From: Theocolax elegans
Lineage: Eukaryota; Arthropoda; Insecta; Hymenoptera; Cerocephalidae
Direction of reading: 5' to 3'
DNA length: 64,000 bases
Assembly: GCA_026168455.1 (NCBI GenBank)
Contig: CM047425.1
Span: forward strand, 110,041,800 to 110,105,799
In this document: positions 13,515-24,002 of the stretch, in pieces
Layout of the letters: each line of letters starts with the position of its first letter
Numbering within the stretch: position 1 is the first letter of the stretch
Position numbers and translations under genes: made by a program
The notes under the pieces: model-generated
What the model was told of the DNA's origin: nothing
Seen by the model: the letters and a program-made list of their open reading frames with translations, nothing else
Databases searched by the model: none

Positions 13515-16500
13515 GAGAAACGGAGAGAGCAAATTTCAGTAAGTTTTTGCGTTTCATAGGTTGGCTCCTGGGACACATCAAGATAAACTGCGAACCAGTA
13601 GTCCAAATGAGGAAACAATAGCATCGCCGCAGGTTACGAGAACCATTATCCCGTCTCTGTATATACCTACGTGTACACACACACACACGCTCGTACCACA
13701 CAAAATAGAAAACAGACGGTTCTACCTTTTGAATTTAATAAATTTTATTCTCGAATTTCGCGGTGCCGATCGCTAACGATTTACTATGCGCGTAATCACT
13801 ATTTATTAAATTTAATTGTCCGTGAAAGAAAATGAGAGACACATTTTGTTTTTCTTTTCTCTTATAGGTATACATTTGCACATATTAGATAACGATCAAA
13901 ATTTATGTATACGTAACGTATAATCTCCCCTGCTTTCGCGAATTTTCGGTCAATTTATTTATATGAGTAGAGGGAAATGATACAATTATCCTATCTCCCG
14001 ATTATTTCAATTTTATGTAACCGAGCTTACTCGGGACGTTCGATCTTTTATTTATACACTTACGCCTCGAATTTAATATATTTTATTCCTCAATTCCGGT
14101 AATTATATTGTTTCGGGATATCGAGGCTTGGCGTTTATACTGCTACTTAATACCTGTTAATCAGATAATACAGTACTTTATTCGCGTATTAACCAAGTTT
14201 CATTTGTCATATCGACCGTTCGTAAATTATCCTTACGTAATGCGTGTATAGCGTTAACAGTTTCTAAACCCACATTTTTCGCGTAAACATGTAAACGGAT
14301 TTAATAAACTTTTACTCAACTAAAATATTACGTGGTTGTATTTAATCGGAAATGTATTCATCGACGATGTACTATAGACGTTCAAGATGGCGAAAAATAA
14401 TTAATATATCGTTAACCGTTACTGTAGTTGTTGATTCACTCGGTACTTAAGGAATATTTTGTATCGTAAATCCGCAAAAAATCAAATAGTTATACTTACG
14501 GAAATTGCGTAATCGAATCAATCGTATCCAAAGAAATACATAAATTTAAATATGATGCCGGTTACTCTCGTAAACAAAGAGCTCGCTCGACTCAACTGAA
14601 ATGAAAAGCAATCGAGTTTTTCTCTAGTTTGTTCTAAGGAGCGTCCGCGAACGCGTGCGTCATAAAATTCAATATCAAAGTGGAGGTATAGATCGACGGT
14701 CAATCGTCGAGACGCGTCTATACGTCATTTTGAATAGGGAGAGTAAAACGAGGAACGTAGGTGTGCGAATCGCTATTGTACCTACGCTTTCTCGAGCGAG
14801 GCGTATGGAGGGTGGTCGTTGATGAAATCCGCTGATCGAACAACAAGTTGCTCAGCGAAACGCTCGTTTTATTCGAACGCACGCGCTGTGAAAGCGATTA
14901 CCGCGAATCGTTGTGTTGTGTGTTCATTTTATTTCATAATTCACGAGCATCTATCGTTCGTGCCGCGCAGCGCGCGCGCTTACGGTACCGTTAACTATCG
15001 AATTTTGGCTCGTCCATTGTTATTTTGCGAATTTCATCCTTAATTCGATGTGACGATTACAAGACAACGTTTTGCCTCGCAAATTTTTGTCGTTATAACC
15101 CGCGTGGGTGTTGGGCTCGACTCTACATTTAAAAACGATATCCGATACTTAGGTACCTTGCACTTTTTCAACTCGGAACATCCTTTTAAATTGTCTATAC
15201 GTTAAGCGTTACGTAATTCGATGTCTACATAATTCTCCTTTTTTCTATAATTTTACTCTTCATTGTTTCCACATTAACGTAACTTATCTCGATCTACCGT
15301 AATTTATATTTAATCAATTAACTTTTCCAGCCGCTCGCAAGACAATAAGTGAAATTTAGTCGGGTAACGGATCAAATCCATCGATCTAAAGTATAATAAG
15401 AAATCAGATTCATCGTCGCGAATAATTTCCAAGCGGTGTTGCTAGATATTTGGTGGCACATGTTCCCAGAAAAAGTACACCCGAAAGAAGGAGGATAACC
15501 TCGAGTTTACGATTGCTTCGAGGGATGGCATTATCGATACAATCGGATCGTTCGATCGTGGCCGTTCGTTGCTCCATATTCTCGTTGGGAGTGTTGCACG
15601 CGCTGCAAGGTCCTCGCTTTCCCGAGCTCGAATAATTGCGGATTCTTGGGCGCTTAATCAACTTTTTTTTCTCCTGGCTGCGATATGAAATCGAGCCCTC
15701 GTTTTCTCTAATTGACCCTTGTTTTTCCACGGATACTCCGAGTTTTCTCGACATTTTTCTTTTGCCGTCTTTGCCGTTCAGCCGACCGTAATTTTAAATC
15801 CACGTTAACGCTTTTTTTTTCAATTTATTAATTCACACTCAATTTGTCAAATGAGAAAAGTATTCGTAAATATATGAATAAAATTAACCGAAACGTATTA
15901 ACACTTGGAAGAGTGTTTGGAGTTTTAAATTTGATAAAAATACATTCTCAAGGTCGCTTAGCGCCCGCGCTTCGTTGCGGGTATAACCGTTTGGACGTTT
16001 AAAAGAGAGGCGAGAATCGTGTCTGAGCACCTACGTAGAAAGAATTTTTACCTAAAACTTTTTCCTTTGTCCCGTCTAAACAATAAACATAAAATCGAGA
16101 AGAAAGGAGGTGGATTGAAGAGCGAAATAAATTATTTGTATCGATGAATAGTAGCCTCCACTCGAAAAAGGATCAGCGATTGCAACGTTTCTTTTAAAGG
16201 ACCCAATCCAATCTGAATAAAGTAATTGATTTCTTTCCCGTCTCGTATACATTGTGTTATTATTAACCGCGTTACAAATACACTCAAGCCTTCATTTCAA
16301 TTAAAATTTCTATAAAATTACTATTTAATTGTTGAGTATTCTTTCGTTACAATTTCGTTAAACAATTAATTTAAAAAAAAAAAACAAGTAACAACGAAAA
16401 TTATGAAATAATTATTCCACTTAAAAGCACATAATTATTAATTAATAGGCATGCTGTTAGGATCTACTCCGTGTTATATTCAATGGGAGCTTGAGAACTG

Positions 16501-19500
16501 ATACCGATCCGTCATATGGCGAATTAGGTTAGTAGTCCGTTGGATTCGTCGCGAAAAACCAAGCGGCACTTACTATTTCTTTCTCTCTTTCTCTCGTATC
16601 TCTCGTCACGTCTTGATTTTATAAATACGGGTCTTATTTTTGCCCTCGATGAGTCACCGACAACAAAGCTTGTACTCTTTAAAAAAGCATCTCTATCGTG
16701 TAAAAGAAGTACCTTTTTATTTGATAAATAATCTAATTATTAAGTTATTATTAACTAATTATTAAGTATTATAAAGATTTTACAAAATTTATTAAAATAA
16801 TGTGTTAAAATTTTTTTATTGTTTCTAGTATTATTTTTATAAATGCCCACGGTATATAATTTGAGATAATATAAAAAGATTGCTTTAAAGGATAGATGGA
16901 ATAGAATGAAACGCCTGTACGTTAAATCATTTATTTTCTACATAATATATTATATACATAATGTGACAATACAATACAAATTTTTATAAAATTGTTATAA
17001 TAAACTTTGTAAAATCTATTTAAAAGAAAATTAAAAAAAAAAATGTTTCACGTCTGTTTAAAAATTAAAATATTAAAATAAATAATTAAGGAGTTGATTT
17101 TTATATATGATAATATATATGTATATTTTGGATGTGTATGATGAACCGACTTATAATTAACAATGCCGAATTACGAGGAATCTGCGAAATAATCATAAAA
17201 AACAGAAGATAATTTAAGATATAAATAAATTGTATAAAATTCAAGATTACAACGGCACACAGGATACTAAGTGTCAAATTGGAATGTTCAATGACGGGAA
17301 CAGTGCACATCCGAGTTTACGCGGAATATTTGCACGACGCGTCAATGATAATAGGTTACTAGTTGCTCGGTACGAAGACGCTCGAGTTTACGTAATATAG
17401 TGCGTCAGGAAGTGTCCGTCTATGCGGATGCATCGGAAAAACATCGCAAACGCGATTACGCGCTCGTAATTCCAAATTTCGCCTACTTTACGCAACTCAT
17501 ATTCCTTTTTTTCTTTCGCGTTTCCTATACGCTGCTCACCCTGTAACTTTATGAAAGTTATTGTCTTTTAATTCGAATGAACGTGTAACGGAAACCTCTT
17601 CGTTTTGCAAAGTTGACGCGCCGAGGAATTTCCTCGGGTGCGAATTCACTCGATGGAGTAATTACTGCGGTTAATTAAGGAAATGGAAGATAACCTAATT
17701 ATTATTAGATTACGCGTAATTTGTATTTATTTAGTTAAAATATTGTTACACCTGCCAGGGACTTGTTAATTTTGTGCAACGATAGTAAAAGTTGTTACAT
17801 CACCGTTTAATCTGTAATTTTTCTTTCCTACACCTTTAGTCGTGTAATCCGTTTATTCAACACTGTTATATACATTCAAATGTCTAGATTGTCGACATCC
17901 AAATAATGGTGTGGGTGTATTAATTGCATATTAAACTTTTATTCTTACAAACTTTTGTATATACGTATCGGTGCACAAGCGATACAATGCACATTTTACT
18001 CAAACCATTCGCAAATGTAAAACCCTCGCATACAACATTATTTATTTTATTTAGTATTTAATTTATCACCCTTGTGAACATTTAATTATAATCATACTTC
18101 CCCTTATAGCGACTCAAAATATATGGATCATTCTATTTATAATTGAAAAATCTAGAATAAAGTATCAAATTAATTTAGCTGATTTTATTCAAAAAGAAAG
18201 TTAAAAATATGTTGAAGAGAATGAAAAAGTTATATTTTGAAAAAAAAGAAACAGTTTTATTTGAAACAAAAGATAAAATTTTCTCGCTTATATATATATA
18301 AATGTATAATTAATTAACTGTGATTTGACTTGAAAAATCGATTTGTAGCGTCCTTCCACTTACTTTAAATGCATCTAGTAATTATTTAAACAATTTTGTT
18401 TATTGCATAATTATTGAGATTGTTTAATTTTGTATCTACTATTAATTATTTTAAAACACGTCTCTCAATGAACTTATAACGTACCGATTCTTTTTTCACT
18501 TTTGCTTCTGTAATTTAGCTATAATTTTGATGTATTTAGAGGTAGATCCCTGAAATTCGGCACTAATATCTATAAACGATAGATGTAAATCTTATTTGAC
18601 TATTCAAACGTTGCAAATAATACCGACCCAAATCAAACGAACGATCATCTATAAATGAAATCGTAATAAAGCACCTCGATGAATATTAACGGAATAATCA
18701 GATTCCCGCATTTGACGAGGGCCAAAATAGTTTTGCGTAAGCGATCCGCGAAACAATTCACAATCGAATCGCCGAATTATTTATTGCGCCGCTACCCCAT
18801 TGTTGTTAATAGCATTTATTACCCCCTTTTTTTCTTTTGATTAACCAATATTACGATAGGTTTAATAAATCGAAGTTAACGAGTTATTCGCATTGTTTAG
18901 TATTATTTAGCTAACGAATCCCGATCGTGAACTTTCATCTTTCAATCTAATCTTATTTAATCTACTTTTCAAACGCTCGAGCTCTTAACGAATGGACTTC
19001 CGTATTCCACGTAAAGGTCGGTTTCTCATTGATTTTATCGTCGATACACTGACGACTTTTTTCTTTTTTGAGAATCGTCTATACCTTGGGTTTTATCACA
19101 TAGAAAAATTAAATACATAGTTTGACTCTATTACTTATCCATATTTATTTGTCCAATATCACATTAATATTCGTTACGAAATTGTTTTATTCGTTTTTTT
19201 ACATCATCGACGTTATTAAAAATGTAATGAATTTTTTCGCACCTTGGGTACATTTTTCCAATATGGCACTTTCATTTGGTATCCGAGTCCGCAAATTCCT
19301 GCAGTAAGCAGCGATTAAAAAAAGGAGAGGTAGAGTTTGTATTTGCACGAGTTTAGAAAGTCTGCGAAGGTTGTCACTGGTGGCAATCAATCGAGATTTT
19401 CCTTAAATTTGGACTTGGTGTAAATGAAAATAAAAAAAATGTTCGGAATTTGGTTAATATCTTGAGGGGGCAAAATTCTGCAATCGGCAAGACGACTGCA

Positions 19501-19589
19501 AGGTATGAGAGTTGACTGATACTCGAGAAGCAGGTCCCGAAAACGGAACTAATCGAGAGATCGAAAGAACCGTGGACGTACGGTTCTCG

Positions 19590-19608
19590 CACGTGACTCG
19601 AGCACGTG
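19590..19608. promoter_or_regulatory. Pair of CACGTG E-boxes
   Basis: Two palindromic CACGTG motifs lie at 19590-19595 and 19603-19608, thirteen bases apart start to start, in a GC-rich patch. CACGTG is the known binding core of bHLH factors of the Myc/Max, USF and clock type. Function here is inference only. Confidence 0.25.
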
Positions 19609-19806
19609 CAGGCGCCATGAAAAACCCGCTCGCTCGAGAGTAAAGGTATGAGCTTTTGCGAAATAATCGCAGCGTAGCGAACGACCGTATCTCTCTAGCC
19701 AGACAATTGACCTTGGAGCTACGTGAAAACGTGCGTACGTGTGGCGAAATGCGATCTCTCGTGTGACAGGACTCGAGCACTCGCGTGCTGCAGCTTTCTT
19801 TATTCC

Positions 19807-19807
<1 letters not shown>

Positions 19808-19848
<41 letters not shown>
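19808..19848 (+). repeat. (TC)n microsatellite
   Basis: About twenty uninterrupted TC units. It lies about 1 kb upstream of the first visible Naa15 exon and produces false serine/leucine-rich frames. Confidence 0.97.
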
Positions 19849-19851
<3 letters not shown>

Positions 19852-20056
19852 GTATGTCGAGAAGGATACGCGATCGATTTCTCAGCGATACAAGGACTCC
19901 TTCGTTCTCTCGCCATTTTCCCCTTTTTTATCCACAGTTGGTAGTTTAACTTTTATTTCGTTTACCGATGCGTACAAATTGTTATTACGCTCGTTCTTTG
20001 CTCACCGTTATCAAAGAGAAATTCCTAGTCGAGTAGACGTATCAATATTTTTTTAA

Positions 20057-20250
20057 GGCGACACCAAACCTGCACCCTATCCAATTTTTACTAAATCAAA
20101 CAGAATTTTCAATATTTGTTAAATTTCGTGAGCTTTTATTTAAATCTACATGGGGACATCTGAGGAAATAAAAAAAATTAAGAATTGCATTTGTAATCTT
20201 TGACTAAGTAAATTGATCGGTAAGTATGCAGGTTTGGCTTTGGCGACGCC
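20057..20250. mobile_element. 194-bp MITE with TTAA target-site duplication
   Basis: The left end GGCGACACCAAACCTGCA (20057-20074) pairs with the right end (20227-20250). Read as reverse complement, the right end begins GGCGTCGCCAAAGCC and continues AAACCTGCA; it differs by a six-base insertion and a few changes. Each end is flanked directly by TTAA, at 20053-20056 and 20251-20254. A TTAA duplication is the hallmark of piggyBac-superfamily insertion, so this is best read as a short non-autonomous piggyBac-like element. It has no coding capacity and sits about 640 bp upstream of a Naa15 exon, in the intron. Confidence 0.65.
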
Positions 20251-20894
20251 TTAAAGATTTATACACTTTTGGTAAAATTGCGCTCTCTTGGATAAATAGA
20301 CTAAACTTTTCAAGTTTGGATCAGAAGCAATTCCTCGAATGTAAAATTTGTAGCGAATTTTCGTTTGGTTATGGTTGTCGTGCTTACCCGTAATATTTTC
20401 CCCATTGGGAACAATAAAACACGATTGTTGGGCGATTTCTTGACGTTAAGTCTAGCATAATCGGACATGATTAATAACGGAGTACCGAACCAACGGCTTT
20501 CCAATGTACTTTATATCGACACAATACGTGTTGCTATATATATACACAACATTTTTTATGGTAAAATCCAGTTAAACACGAGCCGAATCGAATCGATCAA
20601 TTTCCTTTTAACCTGGAACGCACGTCAATGTTTGAACAACACTTCTACCGAGTATGCCTTTTGAATACTGTTTAATGATCATAAATCATCGATTTTATAA
20701 TTAAGTTTAATTATAACAAATAATCGTTATACGTTGACTCTATCCTGCCAGTATTCATATTTTATAAAAATTACATAATACAGGTTTATCGATATTTAGT
20801 AATATAAATATTTCCAAATGTACAAGATATAGGTGTAACGCAAGTTTTTTTCGTAGAGATTCGTTAACCCGTTTGGTCTTGGTTCTCTTTGCAG

Positions 20895-21088
20895 AAAACT
20901 TGGCACCGTCCGAGCTCAAGAAATTGAGAAACAAGCAGAGGAAACAACGGAGGAAGGCCGAACTCGAGAGGCAACAGGCGGCGCAGGCTCAGGAAAAGAG
21001 GGAACAGCACAATAAATCGCGACAACACACCGATCCCGATCTGGAGCAGCCTACGCTGGACGAGCTCATTCCAGAAAAATTGGAAAGG
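20895..21088 (+). CDS. Naa15: Naa15 exon with the basic charged linker
   Basis: The acceptor is TTTGCAG at 20888-20894. The exon starts in mid-codon (two bases complete the first codon) and reads [14 protein letters not shown], then a long Lys/Arg/Gln/Glu coiled segment, ending ELIPEKLER. The end is set by homology and phase: AGG (21086-21088) joins ATC of the next exon, as family members have a small hydrophobic residue there. The donor is GTCTGA, weak beyond the GT. Reading through it gives Val and then a stop at 21092-21094. Confidence 0.88.
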
Positions 21089-23349
21089 GTCTGATGATTA
21101 TTGTTTATGAATATATATTTTTTTTGTATAATTGAGTAATATATCCCCAAAAAAATTTTTAATTATTACGCGATATAAAACGGGGACTAAATTTTCATCG
21201 ATAATTTTACAGAAAAATAGTTATTGCGTTACTATTAATATCTACACGGAGAGAAATGTATTGTAGAAAATATGACCTAAAAGTTTTGGATAAAAATTGT
21301 AATGTCAGAATGACAAAACTATCTTTATGCTGGGAAAAATTACTATCCACCATGGTTAATATAATAATCACATTCTCAATTTTTATTTAAATTATTATTT
21401 TAGTATTATTTATTAGTTTAGATTTATTGACAAAATTGACCTAATTACACATACGACAGTTTTTTATAATGAATATTTCGATCATTATTATTAGTTTTTT
21501 CTCTACGTATATTAATTGTAATTGCAGTAATAAAATAATTAATAGATATTATCGCGATAATAAAGTTACTTATTAATAATTTTAGTGTGTCAAGGCATGG
21601 GTTTACCTGGCAAAAAAAACAAAACATCTTTTGTCGCATAAAAATTTAAAATTACTTTTAACATTAGAAATTAACGTATATTGTTTACTAATAAAAATGC
21701 AGATTGTCGAAATAAATAAATTAATACAATTTACTTAAGGAGGTGGCATATCCGATGAGTTACCGACCGAGTAAAAAAAAGATAAATATTATATTTATTT
21801 AAAAAAATTAAAACAATTTATTGCAAAACCGGATTACGAAAGCACTAGACAATTAAATACTAAGTCAAGTCAATTCACAAAAATTCAAGTTAATACAACA
21901 AGGACATTCCAAAACATTTCTGCATCGAAAAATCACGAATAATTGTATACATTATATCGGTGCAGTAATTTTATAGGGTGTCCTTATTATATTCACCTGG
22001 AACTTTGTAGAATTAATTATTACTTAATTATCTACTGTTTCTGTGTTCGGATTTTGCATAAAATTGCATATTTTGTTTAAATAAATATTGGAAGTAAATA
22101 TCTTTTTCTGCTCAGTCGGTAACCCACTGAGTATGACACCCTCTTTTGTTCCTCGACTGTCTCTGTGTATTTATTATAAAAGGATACACCAATTGTTGAC
22201 AAAACATTTTTTCCGTGTAAAAATACAAAACGGTATAATGATGAGTATTATGAAATGCAAATACGCGGATAAAAATGTGATATAGTATTGGATTTTTAAT
22301 AAAAACTGTATGAAATTTACTATCCATAATAAAATTTACCAGCATATTTTATAACATAATGTAAAATTAACAGTAATTTCATAGGCTTAATTGTCCTCCT
22401 TTAATCTAAAATTAAAATAGTAATATTCATTATTGTATTTTTAGCATTGTGAATTCAGTATTTTTTTTTATTAATTAATATAATAATTTACTTATAAGTG
22501 TAAAGTAGTGAAAAAAATTCGTTTACGATATACATATCTGAGTACTAAACACAGAATTGTTGTTTTTTTATAATTGTGCAGATCGAAGATCCACTGGAAC
22601 AAGCGATAAAATTCCTTTTGCCGTTGCAAACATTAGCTGCCGATAAAATCGAAACCCATCTGATGGCATTCGAAATATACATTCGCAAAGGTAAGTGCAC
22701 ACAATGGACAATTCCAAGTAAAATAACGAATGAAACTGAAGTGTAAGGAAAGAGAGTAATCGATGGGTTTGATTGCACAGGTCGAACCTTGCTGATGCTG
22801 CGATCGATAAATCGCGCTCACCGTCTCGAGCCGAACAATCCCGAGCTGCACAGCTGCCTGGTACGGTTCCTGAGTCACAAGGCGGAGGCGAACCTCGACG
22901 GCGTAGTCGGCCAGGTGGTCGACCAGCAGTCGAGCGGAATATTCGAGGGTACGAGCGCCACCCTGCTGAACGCCGATTTCCTCAAGAAAAACTCGAACTC
23001 GCTGCCTCACCTGCTGCAGGGCGCGCGGATGCTCTACTTCCTGAAGCCGAGCTCCCAATCCCGCGCGATCGAGCTCGTCATGAATTTAAACGTCGGGGGT
23101 GTCAATCTCGAGAACTGCACGAGGGTCCTCGAAGCTCTGCGAAACGGCGACTTTGGACTGTGCGACGACGCGATCACCTCGTACACGGCCGCCTGTCGCG
23201 AGCGGTTTCCGTGCGCGACGGCGTTTCGTCCCCCCGAGTCGAAGCCACCACAGGCTCAGCCTCAACCCCAGCAACAGCAACAGCAACAACAACAACAACT
23301 CATTTTCCACCAAGACACGAAGGAACAACTGCCTTGTACCAAGTACTGA
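20895..23349 (+). CDS. Naa15: NatA auxiliary subunit Naa15 (Nat1), C-terminal three exons
   Basis: Naa15 anchors the catalytic subunit Naa10 to the ribosome to form NatA, which acetylates the N-termini of nascent proteins after methionine removal. Joining 20895-21088, 22582-22690 and 22781-23349 gives about 290 codons in one frame. Landmarks match the animal family in order: a basic segment [16 protein letters not shown], then [53 protein letters not shown] and SSQSRAIEL. In the human protein this part is roughly the last third. The end differs: after [10 protein letters not shown] the protein runs into ten glutamines and stops at TGA 23347-23349, without the acidic tail of the human protein. 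All introns have GT-AG borders. The N-terminal TPR part (about 580 residues) is missing from the window, so the gene is partial here. Confidence 0.93.
21244..21510. mobile_element. Putative 267-bp inverted-repeat element, ACACGGAGAGAAATGT ends
   Basis: The left end ACACGGAGAGAAATGT (21244-21259) has a diverged inverted partner near TTTTTTCTCTACGTAT (21495-21510). The same 16 bases occur exactly, in inverse orientation, at 31687-31702, where a partner end also lies about 266 bp away. Shared end and near-equal length suggest one old non-autonomous family, but the internal sequences do not clearly align. Confidence 0.3.
21738..22144. mobile_element. 407-bp MITE with about 45-54-bp terminal inverted repeats
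   Basis: The left end (21738-21790) and the reverse complement of the right end (22091-22144) align without gaps over the first 42 bases at about 33 identities. The shared core is GTTACCGACYGAG followed by an A-rich stretch. Ends begin AGGAGGTGGCATA and AGAGGGTGTCATA. Such long imperfect ends with no coding interior fit a non-autonomous DNA transposon. A target-site duplication is not clear, so I do not assign a superfamily. An internal AGGGTGTCC near 21976 may be a nested fragment. Confidence 0.55.
22582..22690 (+). CDS. Naa15: Naa15 exon, 36 codons
   Basis: This exon reads [16 protein letters not shown] and [15 protein letters not shown]. It follows TTGTGCAG and ends AAAG before the strong donor GTAAGT at 22691. 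One base (G) is carried over and completes Gly with GT of the next exon. Confidence 0.92.
22781..23349 (+). CDS. Naa15: Naa15 last coding exon with glutamine run
   Basis: The acceptor is TTGCACAG at 22773-22780. After the split Gly codon the exon reads [15 protein letters not shown] and continues for 188 codons to TGA at 23347-23349. It is GC-rich in contrast to the flanking introns. Codons at 23269-23298 form ten glutamines from mixed CAG and CAA. The tail after that ([16 protein letters not shown]) resembles nothing I know and is probably lineage-specific. A 214-codon open frame in another phase (22773-23417) is a shadow of this exon. Confidence 0.93.
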
Positions 23350-23851
23350 TCTTGGATGGATGGGGATCACGTAGCTCGGGCCGGCTCGGTCTTCCCCTGC
23401 GCGAACAACGAGAATAACGCTATTGATACGTCTACGAGCAACAATTCCGAATGGACGGCCGATCGCGCGATATCAAACTATATTGAACTAGAGGCAAACA
23501 AAACAATGAGTTTAAGGTACGATGAAATAAATAAAGCCACGATACTGTAAATGGATGGATTAATAATTACAATGTAATATAAAATATGTATGCTGGGAGT
23601 CGGACACCAGCTTAGCTAAGAGAGAGCTGTTTCACCGAATGAACTATAAAAAAGAGGAACAGAAACGAAGGATCAACGGGAATGTATCAGCCACGGCAGA
23701 AAGAGAGACGATTTTTTCGCACGGGTTCATGTGTACAGGGTGCGCGTTGTGTATAAAAATGAAATATTTAACTTCATTTTTGTTTTCTAATTTAAAATCA
23801 AGGAAAGGAGGTAAAGAACTAATGTAAACCAACTATGAATCCCGTAGAAAA

Positions 23852-23957
23852 GTAATAACAGTAATAACAATAATAATAATAATAATATTAATAATAACAA
23901 TGATAATAGTAATTAATATTAATATTAATAATAATAATTATTATGATGATGATGATA

Positions 23958-23995
<38 letters not shown>

Positions 23996-23996
23996 A
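23852..23996 (+). repeat. Compound (TAA)n/(GAT)n trinucleotide repeat
   Basis: TAA/ATT-type triplets pass into about 17 GAT triplets with one interruption. It abuts the distal AATAAA and would lie in the long form of the Naa15 3' UTR. Confidence 0.95.
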
Positions 23997-24002
23997 AATA
24001 AA
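23997..24002 (+). terminator. Candidate distal polyadenylation signal of Naa15
   Basis: A canonical AATAAA hexamer lies 648 bases after the Naa15 stop. T-rich sequence follows (GTTTATTATATTTTA). Which of the AATAAA signals is used cannot be told from the sequence. Confidence 0.4.

Larger units (their letters stand above)
1..20894. other. Long non-coding stretch upstream of the visible Naa15 exons
   Basis: I see no supportable protein-coding exon here on either strand. The open frames are short (under about 125 codons), low in complexity and match no family I recognise. The acceptor at 20893-20894 is in mid-codon of Naa15, so at least the right end is intron, and the whole stretch may be one very long intron. 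It is AT-rich with scattered CpG-rich patches (about 2200-2350, 12300-12680, 14640-15000, 19560-19800), microsatellites and the inverted-repeat elements listed separately. Whether the left part is intron or intergenic cannot be decided from the sequence alone. Confidence 0.6.
21089..22581 (+). other. Naa15 intron holding two inverted-repeat elements
   Basis: This 1.49-kb AT-rich intron ends in a T-rich tract and TTGTGCAG. It holds a putative 267-bp element at 21244-21510 and a clearer 407-bp element at 21738-22144. I see no other exon in it. Confidence 0.85.
23350..24002 (+). other. Naa15 3' untranslated region (inferred extent)
   Basis: After the stop there are AATAAA signals at 23526-23531 and 23530-23535, and another at 23997-24002 just after a trinucleotide repeat. 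The first pair would give a short 3' UTR of about 200 bases and the last a long one of about 670 bases that includes the repeat. Small open frames here (from 23356 and 23639) have no recognisable product. Confidence 0.5.

Noticed and set aside
15410..15754. 114-codon - strand open frame with a hydrophobic stretch (LEVILLLSGVLFLG)
   Set aside because: A membrane-like stretch alone is weak. There is no family match, and the + strand has an overlapping frame. A transcript would be needed to revive it.
22773..23417. 214-codon + strand open frame, the longest in the window
   Set aside because: It overlaps the last Naa15 exon in another phase. The Naa15 frame has clear family homology; this one is Arg/Ser/Pro-rich, with no recognisable motif.
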